Assembly (NCBI RefSeq): GCF_049650445.1
Contig: NZ_JBASAD010000008.1
Coordinates: forward strand, 49,489 to 113,488
Direction: 5' to 3'
Origin: Castellaniella sp049650445
Lineage (GTDB): Bacteria > Pseudomonadota > Gammaproteobacteria > Burkholderiales > Burkholderiaceae_B
DNA length: 64,000 nt
Under the pieces are notes generated by a model. That model saw nothing but the letters and a program-made list of their open reading frames with translations. It searched no databases and was not told where the DNA came from. This document shows, one piece after another, positions 8,964 through 17,726 of this stretch. A program made the translations under genes and the position numbers. Position 1 is the first letter of the stretch. Every line of letters begins with the position of its first letter.

Positions 8964-9111
8964 GGATGATCCGGCGGAAGGGTGAGCGAGGGCAAGAAAC
9001 GTTCCCTTGAGGCATCCGGATGATAATCCATCCCCTCACCAGGGGCCACATCAAGGCCCACCTGACGGTCGCATCGCGTCCCATCTGGAATCCCCTTTTT
9101 CGGAGTCTCCC

Positions 9112-9726
9112 ATGCCCTGTTATTCGTTCGAAGGCCTGACGCCGGTTGTCCATCCCAGCGCTTACGTCCACCCCACCGCTGTCCTGATCGGCGACGTGAT
9201 CGTCGGCCCCGGCGTCTATGTCGCCCCTCTGGCCAGCCTGCGCGGCGACTTCGGGCGCCTGATCCTGGAGGAAGGCTCGAATCTGCAGGATCACTGCATG
9301 ATGCACGGCTATAGCGACGCTGAAACCATCGTCAGGCGCAACGGTCACATCGGCCATGGCGCCATCATCCACGGCTGCGAGATCGGAGAAAACACCTTGG
9401 TCGGCATGAACGCGGTCGTCATGGACGGTGCCGTGATCGGACCCGACAGCATCGTGGCGGCCATGAGTTTCGTGAAGATCGGCTTCCAGGGCCAGCCCCG
9501 TCAGTTGCTGGCAGGCTCGCCCGCACGCGTCGTCCGCGCCATCACCGACGAGGATCTGCGCTGGAAAGGTCTGGCCACCCAGGAATACCAGGCCTTGGTC
9601 GGACGCAGCGCCGGCAGCATGATCGAGACACCGCCGCTGCGCGAGATCGAGCCCGACCGGCCGCGTCTGAGCGGAGTGACGGATCTGGGTGCCGTCCGCC
9701 GGGCGCAGACGCCGCCGTCTACTTGA
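9112..9726 (+). CDS. PaaY/CaiE-type left-handed beta-helix (gamma-carbonic anhydrase fold) protein
   Basis: 204 aa of hexapeptide repeats closely following the PaaY/CaiE pattern: V-H-P-T-A-V-L-I-G-D-V-I-V-G, then S-L-R-G-D-F-G-R, Q-D-H-C-M-M-H-G and H-I-G-H-G-A-I-I-H-G, whose histidines are the trimer zinc ligands. The C-terminal P-L-R-E-I-E-P also matches. PaaY is a thioesterase of phenylacetyl-CoA breakdown and CaiE belongs to carnitine metabolism. Neither pathway is in the window, so the exact role is open. ATG 9112 is chosen; an in-frame ATG at 9007 adds a non-conserved leader. The 3' end overlaps the convergent amn gene by 8 bp. Confidence 0.85.
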   Translation: MPCYSFEGLTPVVHPSAYVHPTAVLIGDVIVGPGVYVAPLASLRGDFGRLILEEGSNLQDHCMMHGYSDAETIVRRNGHIGHGAIIHGCEIGENTLVGMNAVVMDGAVIGPDSIVAAMSFVKIGFQGQPRQLLAGSPARVVRAITDEDLRWKGLATQEYQALVGRSAGSMIETPPLREIEPDRPRLSGVTDLGAVRRAQTPPST

Positions 9727-11215
9727 ACGCAGTCTCGATGAAGCTGCGCAGCTTGCGCGAGTGCAGGCGCTCGCCGGGCATCTCGCGCAACAGTTCCAGC
9801 GCCCGGATGCCGATGTGCAGGTGCTGGTTGACCTGGGTGCGGTAGAAGGCGGTGGCCATGCCCGGCAGCTTCAGTTCGCCGTGCAGCGGCTTGTCCGACA
9901 CGCACAACAGCGTGCCGTAGGGCACGCGGAAGCGGAAGCCGTTGGCCGCGATGGTAGCGGATTCCATGTCCAGGGCGATGGCGCGCGACTGCGACAGGCG
10001 CTGCACCGGTTCCTGCTGGTCGCGCAGTTCCCAGTTGCGGTTGTCGATCGTGGCGACCGTGCCGGTGCGCATGATTTTCTTCAGTTCCCAGCCCGACAGT
10101 CCGGACACGTCGGCCACGGCCTGTTCCAGGGCGACCTGGACCTCGGCCAGCGGCGGCACCGGCACCCACAGGGGCAGGTCATCGTCCAGCACGTGATCCT
10201 GGCGCACGTAGCCGTGGGCCAGCACGTAATCCCCCAGCCGCTGGGTGGTGCGCAGCCCGGCGCAGTGACCCAGCATCAGCCAGGCCGACGGCCGCAGCAC
10301 GGCGACGTGATCGGTGATGGTCTTGGCGTTGGACGGCCCCACGCCGATGTTGATCAGCGTGATGCCGGTGTGCCCGGGCCGTTTCAGGTGGTAGGACGGC
10401 ATCTGCGGCAGCGGGGCCGGCCCTTCGCGGGTCTCGTCCAGCGTGTCCCGCGTGACGATGCGGTTGCCGGGCTCGACCAGTTCCGTATAGCCGCCCGCAC
10501 CCGAGGCCAGGGTCTCGCGCGCCCACTGGACGAAGCCGTCCACGTAGAACTGGTAGTTGGTGAACAGCACGAAGTCCTGGAAATGCCCTGGCGACGTGGC
10601 GGTGTAGTGCTGCAGCCGGTGCAGGGAATAGTCGATGCGCGGCGCAGTGAAGGGCGCCAGAGGCCGGGGCTGATTGGCGCGGCCGCGCCAGGTGCCGTTG
10701 ACGATGGCGTCATCGGTCACCGCCAGATCGGGCACGTCGAAATGATCGCGCAAAGCATGGCCCGGGGCCTCGGAATACTCGCCCTCGACGTATTCGCCCT
10801 CCGGGAAGGCGAAATGCAGAGGGATGGGCATGTCGGACTCGCCGATCTCCACCGGCACGCCGTGGTTGCGCAGCAGCAGACGCACCTGCTCGCGCAGGTA
10901 GTCATGGAACAGGGCGGGCTGCGTGACCGTGGTCATGTAGATGCCCGGCTCGACCAGGTGTCCATAGGACAGGCGGCTGTCGACTTCCTGGTAGGAATTC
11001 ACCCGGATGCGGATCGCCGGATAGCAGGCGCGCACCCGCTGGCCGGTTTCCAGGCCATTCACGCAGTATTCGCGAAAGGCGTCGCGGATGAACGCCGTAT
11101 TGCGCCGGTAGATTTCCAGCAGCCGGTCCACCGCCGCGTCGGCGTCCTCGTAGCTGGAGAACGGAATCAGCGGCGGCAGCCGGGTCGGACGCGCAGAATC
11201 AATGAATTTTTCCAT
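9719..11215 (-). CDS. amn: AMP nucleosidase
   Basis: 498 aa, close to the known length of about 480-500. It hydrolyses AMP to adenine and ribose 5-phosphate. An N-terminal Amn-specific domain is followed by a nucleoside-phosphorylase fold: I-G-V-G-P-S-N-A-K near residue 295, D-M-E-S-A-T-I-A-A-N for ribose binding, and V-S-D-K-P-L-H-G-E with the catalytic aspartate. It lies 21 bp after guaD on the same strand, last gene of the run xdhA-xdhB-xdhC-guaD-amn, so its role here is feeding purine bases to catabolism. No adenine deaminase is seen nearby. Confidence 0.95.
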   Translation of the reverse strand: MEKFIDSARPTRLPPLIPFSSYEDADAAVDRLLEIYRRNTAFIRDAFREYCVNGLETGQRVRACYPAIRIRVNSYQEVDSRLSYGHLVEPGIYMTTVTQPALFHDYLREQVRLLLRNHGVPVEIGESDMPIPLHFAFPEGEYVEGEYSEAPGHALRDHFDVPDLAVTDDAIVNGTWRGRANQPRPLAPFTAPRIDYSLHRLQHYTATSPGHFQDFVLFTNYQFYVDGFVQWARETLASGAGGYTELVEPGNRIVTRDTLDETREGPAPLPQMPSYHLKRPGHTGITLINIGVGPSNAKTITDHVAVLRPSAWLMLGHCAGLRTTQRLGDYVLAHGYVRQDHVLDDDLPLWVPVPPLAEVQVALEQAVADVSGLSGWELKKIMRTGTVATIDNRNWELRDQQEPVQRLSQSRAIALDMESATIAANGFRFRVPYGTLLCVSDKPLHGELKLPGMATAFYRTQVNQHLHIGIRALELLREMPGERLHSRKLRSFIETAFK

Positions 11216-11236
11216 GCGCCCGATTATGGCAGGTCT

Positions 11237-12571
11237 TTATTGCCGCCGCCGGTGCACTTCCCGCCCCGCCGCGTAAGTCGCGGCAATGGCGCGGTCATCG
11301 CCCAGCATCGCCAGGGCGAACAGCAGCTCTTCCAGCGAGTCGGCCAGGGCGCTGCGGCGCTCCAGCAGCGGCGTGGCCTTGGGGTCCAGGACGATGAAGT
11401 CGGCCTCGGCACCGGGCTCCAGCGTGCCGATCTGGCCGGTCAGGCCCAGGTGCTTGGCAGCGCCCTGGGTAGCCTGCCAGAACATGCGCCGCGCCGTCAG
11501 GTAATGGCCGGACAGGCGCGCGACCTTGTGCGCCTCGTTCATGGTCAGCAGCATGGAAAAGGACGAGCCGCCCCCCACGTCGGTGGCCAGGGCCACCGGC
11601 ATGCCGAAGTTCCTGGCCGCAGTGAAGTCGAACAGGCCGCTGCCCAGGAACTGGTTGGACGTGGGGCAGTGGGCGGCGACGGCGCCCGCGTCGCGCATGC
11701 GGCGGCGGTCGTCATCGTCCAGCCAGACGCAGTGCCCGTAGACCGAGCGGGGCCGCAGCAGGCCGTACTGGTCGTAGATGTCCAGGTAGCTGCGATAGCC
11801 GGGGAACAGATCCATGACCCACTTCACCTCGTCGCGGTTCTCGGACACGTGCGACTGGATGAACACGTCCGGATAGCGCTTGGCCAATTCGCCGCACAGG
11901 CCGAGCTGCTCGGGCGTGGAGGTCGGCGCGAAACGCGGCGTCAGGGCGTACGACTGGCGCCCCGTGCCGTGCCAGCGGCGCAGCAGATCCTCGCTGTCGC
12001 GGGCGCCGGATTCGGCCGTGTCGCGCAGGTATTCGGGACAGTTGCGATCCATCATGACCTTGCCCGCCACCATGCGCAGATTGCGCGTGTGGCTTTCCTC
12101 GAAGAAGGCCTGGGCCGACCCCGGGTGCACGGTGCAGTACACCAGCGCGGTGGTGGTGCCGCAGCGCAGCAGTTCATCCAGGAAGAAGCGCGCCACGTCC
12201 TGGGCGTATTCCGGGTTCTCGAAGCGCCGCTCGGTCGGGAAGGTATAGGTTTCCAGCCACGGCAGCAGGCCCGGCGCCGGCGAGGCGATCATGTCCGTCT
12301 GCGGATAGTGGATGTGGGTGTCGATGAAGCCCGGGGTGATCAGGCGGCCGCGCCAGTCATGCACCGGCGTGCCGGGGGGCAGGCCGCCGATCAGCCGGTC
12401 GTAGTCGCCGCACTGCTCGATGCGGCCGTCACGCACGACCAGCAGGCCGTCGTGGACCCATTCGCAGGCTTCATCCTCGGCCTTGGGGGTATCGCGGAAA
12501 TACAGCAACTGGGCGCGGTAGGCCTGCGGGCCGGCGGTGTCCGGGGCTGCGGACGGGGGCGTAGCGGTCAT
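11237..12571 (-). CDS. guaD: Guanine deaminase
   Basis: 444 aa amidohydrolase converting guanine to xanthine and ammonia. Metal-binding and specificity motifs: P-G-F-I-D-T-H-I-H-Y-P-Q-T-D near residues 80-93, Q-S-H-V-S-E-N-R-D-E-V, Y-G-H-C-V-W-L, and A-T-D-V-G-G-G-S-S-F-S-M, all typical of bacterial GuaD. AGGAGA lies just before the start. It follows xdhC by 10 bp and precedes amn, placing its product xanthine directly before the Xdh enzyme of the same operon. Confidence 0.95.
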   Translation of the reverse strand: MTATPPSAAPDTAGPQAYRAQLLYFRDTPKAEDEACEWVHDGLLVVRDGRIEQCGDYDRLIGGLPPGTPVHDWRGRLITPGFIDTHIHYPQTDMIASPAPGLLPWLETYTFPTERRFENPEYAQDVARFFLDELLRCGTTTALVYCTVHPGSAQAFFEESHTRNLRMVAGKVMMDRNCPEYLRDTAESGARDSEDLLRRWHGTGRQSYALTPRFAPTSTPEQLGLCGELAKRYPDVFIQSHVSENRDEVKWVMDLFPGYRSYLDIYDQYGLLRPRSVYGHCVWLDDDDRRRMRDAGAVAAHCPTSNQFLGSGLFDFTAARNFGMPVALATDVGGGSSFSMLLTMNEAHKVARLSGHYLTARRMFWQATQGAAKHLGLTGQIGTLEPGAEADFIVLDPKATPLLERRSALADSLEELLFALAMLGDDRAIAATYAAGREVHRRRQ

Positions 12572-12581
12572 CGTGTCTCCT

Positions 12582-13619
12582 TTAATGAGCGGGGGCTTCG
12601 GCGCGTACCGGCGTGGCGGCCTGCCGTTCTCGTTCGGATCGCAGGCGCAGCAACTGGGCGGCGACCGCGACGGCGATCACGGCGGGCTGCTTGCCCTCGA
12701 TGCCGGGCTCGCCGATGGGGCAGACGATGCGCGCGACCCGTTCGGGCGCGATGCCGCGCGCGCGGAACCGGTGCTCGAACTTGCGCCGCTTGGTCTGCGA
12801 ACCGATCAGGCCGAAATACGCCACGTCGTCGCGCCGCAGCAGTTGCTCGCACAGCCGTTGGTCGAGCGCATGGTCATGGGTCATGATCAGAAAACAGCTC
12901 TCGGGCGGGGCCGCGTCGATCACGGCTTCGGGCGTGTCGGTCGCCTCGATCGTCACGTTGGCAGGCACCCCATCCGGGAACAGATCGTCGCGCGCATCCA
13001 CCCAGGTCACCCGGCACGGCAGCGTACCCAGGATGTGCACCAGCGCCTGACCGACGTGGCCCGCGCCGAAGACCACCACATGCAAGGGATCGGGGCGCAC
13101 GGCCTCGCGCAGCGTCAGGCAGCCCGGGACGGGATCGGGGCGCAGCAACCGGTCGGTATCCGGGCCGGCCGCAGAGAGGTCGTCGGCCGCCGCGTCCAGC
13201 GCGGACACGCGCACCCAGGGCTCCACACCCGGGCCGCCCAGGCCGACTTCGCGGACACAGCCGGCCGGTGACTGCAAGCCGGTGCGCAAGGCGCCCAACC
13301 AGGTCCGGTCGGATTCCCGCAGGCGCTCGAACAGCAGATGCACCATGCCGCCACAGCACTGACCCAGCGCCGGTCCCAGGGGCAGGGCCTCGACCCAGCG
13401 GTCGGGGCCATCGTCCGCGCACAGACGTGCCCGGGCGAACTCGGCAGCCTTCCATTCCAGGTGCCCACCGCCAATGGTGAGCCACTGGCGGTCGGCGGAC
13501 ACGAGCAGCTTCGCCCCGGCCTCGCGCGGGGCTGATCCCTGGACCCAGGCGACCGTGACCAGCACCACCGCCTGCTGCCGATCCAGGCACCACAGGGCCT
13601 GATCGATCCATGCGTGCAT
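12582..13619 (-). CDS. xdhC: Xanthine dehydrogenase accessory protein XdhC
   Basis: 345 aa. XdhC binds molybdenum cofactor, protects its sulfuration and inserts it into the XdhB subunit. The N-terminal XdhC/CoxI part has W-V-Q-G-S-A-P-R-E-A-G-A-K and a G-G-G-H-L-E-W-K segment; the C-terminal Rossmann part has V-F-G-A-G-H-V-G-Q-A-L, and D-H-A-L-D follows. The ATG at 13619 is preceded by AAGGAG; a longer open frame upstream lies within xdhB and is rejected. Third gene of the xdh operon. Confidence 0.93.
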   Translation of the reverse strand: MHAWIDQALWCLDRQQAVVLVTVAWVQGSAPREAGAKLLVSADRQWLTIGGGHLEWKAAEFARARLCADDGPDRWVEALPLGPALGQCCGGMVHLLFERLRESDRTWLGALRTGLQSPAGCVREVGLGGPGVEPWVRVSALDAAADDLSAAGPDTDRLLRPDPVPGCLTLREAVRPDPLHVVVFGAGHVGQALVHILGTLPCRVTWVDARDDLFPDGVPANVTIEATDTPEAVIDAAPPESCFLIMTHDHALDQRLCEQLLRRDDVAYFGLIGSQTKRRKFEHRFRARGIAPERVARIVCPIGEPGIEGKQPAVIAVAVAAQLLRLRSERERQAATPVRAEAPAH

Positions 13620-13654
13620 CACTGGCTCCTTTGATCCTGCATGGGTACAGGCGG

Positions 13655-16030
13655 CTAGGCCGCGCTGCGCTTGCGCAGGTTCTCGGCCGATTTCAGGATG
13701 GCTTCCGGCGTGGCCGGCGCCCGCAGATCGGGCGAAGTCCGCCCGTCGCCCACCGCCGCCACCGCGTCGCACAGGGCGTTGAAGGTGCTGATGCCGTGCA
13801 GCAGCGGGGGTTCGCCCACGGCCTTGGAACGGTGCACGGTGTCCTTCAGGTTCTGCGTCCGGAACAGGCGCACGCGGAAATCGCGCGGGCAGTCGCTGAT
13901 GGCCGGGATCTTGTAGGTGGACGGCGCATGCGTCATCAGACGGCCGTCGTCGCGCCACCAGAGCTCCTCGGTGGTCAGCCAGCCCGTACCCTGGATGTAG
14001 CCGCCTTCGACCTGACCCAGGTCGATCGCCGGATTGATGGACGCCCCGACGTCATGCAGGATGTCGGCGCGCAGCAGTTTCCATTCGCCGGTCAGCGTGT
14101 CCACCACCACTTCCGACACCGCTGCGCCGAAGGCGAAATAGAAGAACGGCCGGCCGTGCATGGTGGCCTTGTCCCAGACGATGCCCGGGGTGGCGTAGAA
14201 ACCGTCGGACCACAGTTGCACACGATCCCAGTAGGCCTCGTCGGCCAGTTGGCCGAACGGAATATTGCGGCCGTTGACGTTGACCTGGCGCCAGGCAAAG
14301 ACCACGTCTTCGGCCTTGCCGCCGTATTTTCGGGCGGCAAAATCAGCCAGGCGCGTGCGCAATTGCAGCGCGGCGTCCTCGGCCGCCTTGCCGTTCAGGT
14401 CAGTGCCCGTGGAGGCCGCCGTGGCGGAGGTATTGGCCACCTTGAACGTATCGGTGGCCGTGACGCGCACGCAGTCCAGATCCAGGCCCAGGGTATTGGC
14501 CACGATCTGAGCGACCTTGGTGTTCAGGCCCTGGCCCATTTCCGTGCCGCCGTGGTTCACCAGCACCGAGCCGTCGCGGTAGATGTGCACCAGCGCGCCC
14601 GCCTGATTGAAGGCCGGCACGTTGAAGGAAATGCCGAATTTCACCGGCGTCAGCGCCAGGCCCTTTTTCAGGATGGGGCTGGAGGCATTGAATGCGTTCA
14701 CCGCCTCGCGGCGCGCCCGGTAGTCGGAACTGGCGACCAGTTCGGCCACCAGCGGTTCGATCAGATTGCCCTCGACCACCTGGCCGTAGGGCGTGACGTT
14801 GCGCTCGTCGATGCCGTAGAAATTCGTCTGACGCACGTCCAGCGGGTCACGGCCCAGTTCACGGGCAATGCGGTCGATCACGACCTCGGTCAGCAGCGCG
14901 CCCTGCGGGCCGCCAAAGCCGCGGAAGGCCGTGTTCGACTGTGTGTTCGTCTTGCCGCACATGGCGCGCACGTCGGCCGCCGGGATGTAGTAGGCATTGT
15001 CGAAGTGACACACGGCGCGGCTGGCGACGGCCTCGGACAGGTCGGCGGAAAAGCCGGAGTGCAGCGTCATGTCCAGGCGCATGCCCAGGATCCGGCCCTC
15101 GTCGTCGTAGCCGACTTCGTAGTCGTAATGAAAACCGTGGCGCTTGCCGGTGATCATCATGTCGTCGTCGCGGTCCGCCCGCAGCTTCACCGGACGTTGC
15201 AGTCGGTGCGCGGCGACCGAGGCCAGGCAGGCAAAGACCGCCGACTGGGATTCCTTGCCGCCAAAGCCGCCGCCCATGCGCCGGCACTCGACCTGAACCT
15301 GGTGAGCATGCCAGCCCAGCGTATGGCCGACCACGGCCTGCATTTCCGTCGGGTGCTGGGTGGAGCACCAGACCAGCATGCCGTCCTTTTCGCGCGGGAC
15401 CGCGTAGGCGATCTGGCCTTCCAGGTAGAACTGCTCCTGGTCGCCGCAGTCGAACGTCCCCTGCAGGCGGCGCGGCGCGGCGGCGAGCGCCGCCTGGACG
15501 TCGCCCTGGACCAGACGCATGTCGGGCAGGGTGCGGGAACCGGCTTCCTTGGCCTGCACCGGTGTCAGCAGATGGGGCAGTTCCTCGTAGTCGATCTGGC
15601 CCAGGCGCGCAGCGCGGCGCGCGGCGTCCACCGAACGCGCCACCACCAGGAACAAGGGCTGGCCCACGTACTGGACCAGCCCGTCGGCCAGCAGGGGATC
15701 GTCGTGGACCACCGGGCCGCAGTTGTTCTCACCCGGGATATCGCGGGCCGTGAACACGGCGACGACGCCCGGCGCGCGGCGCACCGCGTCCAGGTCCATG
15801 CCGCGCACGCGGGCGTGCGCCTTGGCCGACAGACCCAGGGCGCCATAGACCGTGCCGCGCAGTTCGGGGATGTCGTCGGTGTAGACGGCCTCGCCGGTGA
15901 CGTGCAGCACGGCGGACTCGTGCGGACTGGAGGCGCCCGCGGCGAGTTCGCCCTCGACGGGCCGGGGGATGCTGTCGTTGCCGACGGCCAGCCGGTCCAG
16001 TTCGTCCGGCAAATGGATACGCATGTTCAT
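13655..16030 (-). CDS. xdhB: Xanthine dehydrogenase, molybdopterin-binding subunit
   Basis: 791 aa large subunit that holds the molybdenum site and oxidises hypoxanthine and xanthine to urate. Motifs: Q-E-Q-F-Y-L-E-G-Q near residue 187, G-G-G-F-G-G-K-E-S near 254, F-R-G-F-G-G-P-Q-G near 359, G-T-E-M-G-Q-G-L-N-T-K, and the catalytic glutamate in K-A-V-G-E-P-P-L near the C terminus. GGGAG precedes the ATG. Ten bp downstream of xdhA and followed by xdhC. Full length, with no sign of decay. Confidence 0.96.
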   Translation of the reverse strand: MNMRIHLPDELDRLAVGNDSIPRPVEGELAAGASSPHESAVLHVTGEAVYTDDIPELRGTVYGALGLSAKAHARVRGMDLDAVRRAPGVVAVFTARDIPGENNCGPVVHDDPLLADGLVQYVGQPLFLVVARSVDAARRAARLGQIDYEELPHLLTPVQAKEAGSRTLPDMRLVQGDVQAALAAAPRRLQGTFDCGDQEQFYLEGQIAYAVPREKDGMLVWCSTQHPTEMQAVVGHTLGWHAHQVQVECRRMGGGFGGKESQSAVFACLASVAAHRLQRPVKLRADRDDDMMITGKRHGFHYDYEVGYDDEGRILGMRLDMTLHSGFSADLSEAVASRAVCHFDNAYYIPAADVRAMCGKTNTQSNTAFRGFGGPQGALLTEVVIDRIARELGRDPLDVRQTNFYGIDERNVTPYGQVVEGNLIEPLVAELVASSDYRARREAVNAFNASSPILKKGLALTPVKFGISFNVPAFNQAGALVHIYRDGSVLVNHGGTEMGQGLNTKVAQIVANTLGLDLDCVRVTATDTFKVANTSATAASTGTDLNGKAAEDAALQLRTRLADFAARKYGGKAEDVVFAWRQVNVNGRNIPFGQLADEAYWDRVQLWSDGFYATPGIVWDKATMHGRPFFYFAFGAAVSEVVVDTLTGEWKLLRADILHDVGASINPAIDLGQVEGGYIQGTGWLTTEELWWRDDGRLMTHAPSTYKIPAISDCPRDFRVRLFRTQNLKDTVHRSKAVGEPPLLHGISTFNALCDAVAAVGDGRTSPDLRAPATPEAILKSAENLRKRSAA

Positions 16031-16040
16031 GACGGCTCCC

Positions 16041-17525
16041 TCAAGCGATGTCGGCCAGCGCGGCCGTACTGACCTGATGCGTCGCCAACGGCGCCCCAGG
16101 GGCGGTTTCCAGATAAAAGCGGTACAGCAGATTGCGCGAGGCCAGCAGGCGGTATTCGCTGCTGGCGCGCATGTCGGTCAGGGGTTTGAAATCCTGCCCC
16201 ACGGCATCCATCGCGGCGTGCACATGGGCTTCGTCCCAGGGCTGGCCCTGCAGGGCGGCTTCCACGGCGCGCGCACGGCTGGGCGTGGCCGCGACGCCGC
16301 CGAAACCGGTGCGCACGGACCGGACCACGCCGGATGCGTCCAGCACCACGGCAAAGGCCGCACACACCGCCGAGATGTCCTGATCGAAACGCTTGGTCAG
16401 CTTGTAGTGACGGAACTGACGGCCGGCCACTCGCACGGGCACGCGCAGGCCCTGCACGAACTCGCCGGGTTCGGACGCGTTCTTCTGGTAGCCCAGGTAA
16501 TAGTCCTCGAGCGGCATTTCGCGCACGCGGTCGCCCTGGCGCAGGATGATGCTGGCGCCCAGGGCGATCAGACCCGGCATGGAGTCGCCGATCGGCGAGC
16601 CATTGGCCACGTTGCCGCCCAGCGTGCCCGCGTTGCGGATCGGGAAGGACGCGAAGCGCTGACGCATTTCGGCCAGTTCCGGCAGGTGTTCGACCAGCGC
16701 GTCGAAGGCGTCGTTCAGCAGCGCGCCCGCGCCGATGAGCAGGTCATCGCCTTCCAGGTGGATATCGCGCAGTTCGGCCACCTGGCCGATGTAGATCAGG
16801 TGCGGCAGGTCGCGGAATTGCTTGGTCACCCACAGGCCCACGTCGGTGCTGCCGGCCAGGATGCGGGCGTCCGGATAGGCCACGCGCAACTGCGCCAGTT
16901 GCGCCAGAGTGCGCGGCGCATGGAACGTATGGCCGTCATGCGTGTAGGTGAAGACCTCGTCGCGCTGCAGCGCGGCCAGGATGTCCGCCAGGGCGGCGCG
17001 ATCGAAGGTCACGGCCGGATAGTCGAACATTTCGCCGGCGGCGCGCACGATGGGCTGATAGCCCGTGCAGCGGCACAGATTGCCCGACAGCGCATCGTCG
17101 ATTTCGGTGCGCGTGGGCGCCGGATCGTTGGCGCCGTGCGCCAGGTACATGCCCCACAGGGACATGACGAAACCCGGCGTGCAGAAGCCGCACTGGGAGC
17201 CGTGGCAATCGACCATGGCCTGCTGCACCGGATGCAGCGCCCCGTCTTCGCCGCGCAGGTCCTCGACCGTGTACAGCGCCTTGCCGTCGAGCGTAGGCAG
17301 GAACTGGATGCAGGCGTTCACCGCCCGCATCGCCACACCGCCGTGACCATCAGGCTCGGCCACCATGACGGTACAGGCGCCACAGTCGCCTTCGGCGCAG
17401 CCTTCTTTGGTCCCCATGCAGCCCAGGTCTTCGCGCAGATACTGCAGCACCGTGCGGGTCGTGGGTTGGTCGGCAACTTCGTGGGTCTGGCCACGATAGT
17501 GAAAGCGAATCACCTCGGTCTCCAT
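16041..17525 (-). CDS. xdhA: Xanthine dehydrogenase, iron-sulfur/FAD subunit
   Basis: 494 aa. An N-terminal plant-type [2Fe-2S] domain carries C-A-E-G-D-C-G-A-C. A second cluster domain carries C-G-F-C-T-P-G-F and L-C-R-C-T-G-Y. A vanillyl-alcohol-oxidase-type FAD domain follows with L-A-G-S-T-D-V-G and N-A-G-T-L-G-G-N-V-A-N-G-S-P. Electrons pass from XdhB through these centres to NAD. ATG 17525 is chosen: AGAGGG precedes it, while the frame further upstream has no conserved content. First gene of the operon, divergent from a LysR regulator. Confidence 0.95.
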   Translation of the reverse strand: METEVIRFHYRGQTHEVADQPTTRTVLQYLREDLGCMGTKEGCAEGDCGACTVMVAEPDGHGGVAMRAVNACIQFLPTLDGKALYTVEDLRGEDGALHPVQQAMVDCHGSQCGFCTPGFVMSLWGMYLAHGANDPAPTRTEIDDALSGNLCRCTGYQPIVRAAGEMFDYPAVTFDRAALADILAALQRDEVFTYTHDGHTFHAPRTLAQLAQLRVAYPDARILAGSTDVGLWVTKQFRDLPHLIYIGQVAELRDIHLEGDDLLIGAGALLNDAFDALVEHLPELAEMRQRFASFPIRNAGTLGGNVANGSPIGDSMPGLIALGASIILRQGDRVREMPLEDYYLGYQKNASEPGEFVQGLRVPVRVAGRQFRHYKLTKRFDQDISAVCAAFAVVLDASGVVRSVRTGFGGVAATPSRARAVEAALQGQPWDEAHVHAAMDAVGQDFKPLTDMRASSEYRLLASRNLLYRFYLETAPGAPLATHQVSTAALADIA

Positions 17526-17656
17526 CGCATCCCTCTTTTCATTGAGCAGGTCTGGAACCGCTGAACAAGTCCTCGCGCCGCGTGCCTCTGCGGGCTCGGG
17601 CGGTCTGCGGTTCCCTTGCGTCCACAATATCACCGCGCAACCGCCCCGACCATTCA

Positions 17657-17684
17657 CCGGCAATGATGGGGAACATCATGCCGG
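17657..17684. promoter_or_regulatory. Dyad between xdhA and its divergent LysR gene (candidate operator)
   Basis: Inverted repeat CCGGC-A-ATGATG / CATCATGCCGG around the 5-bp centre GGGAA, with a single unpaired A in the left arm. It lies 43 bp before the LysR start and 132 bp before xdhA. Divergent LysR regulators commonly bind such intergenic dyads; assignment is by position and symmetry only. Confidence 0.45.
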
Positions 17685-17726
17685 GATTCGGTAGACGGGC
17701 AGGGCGGGCCCGTGAATAATAGGCCG

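Noticed and set aside
9689..12886. A 1065-codon plus-strand open frame opposite amn, guaD and xdhC
   Set aside because: The minus-strand genes there match known families over full length; the antisense product is low-complexity with no family pattern.
13610..16072. An 820-codon plus-strand frame opposite xdhB
   Set aside because: Shadow of xdhB, which shows all molybdopterin-site motifs.
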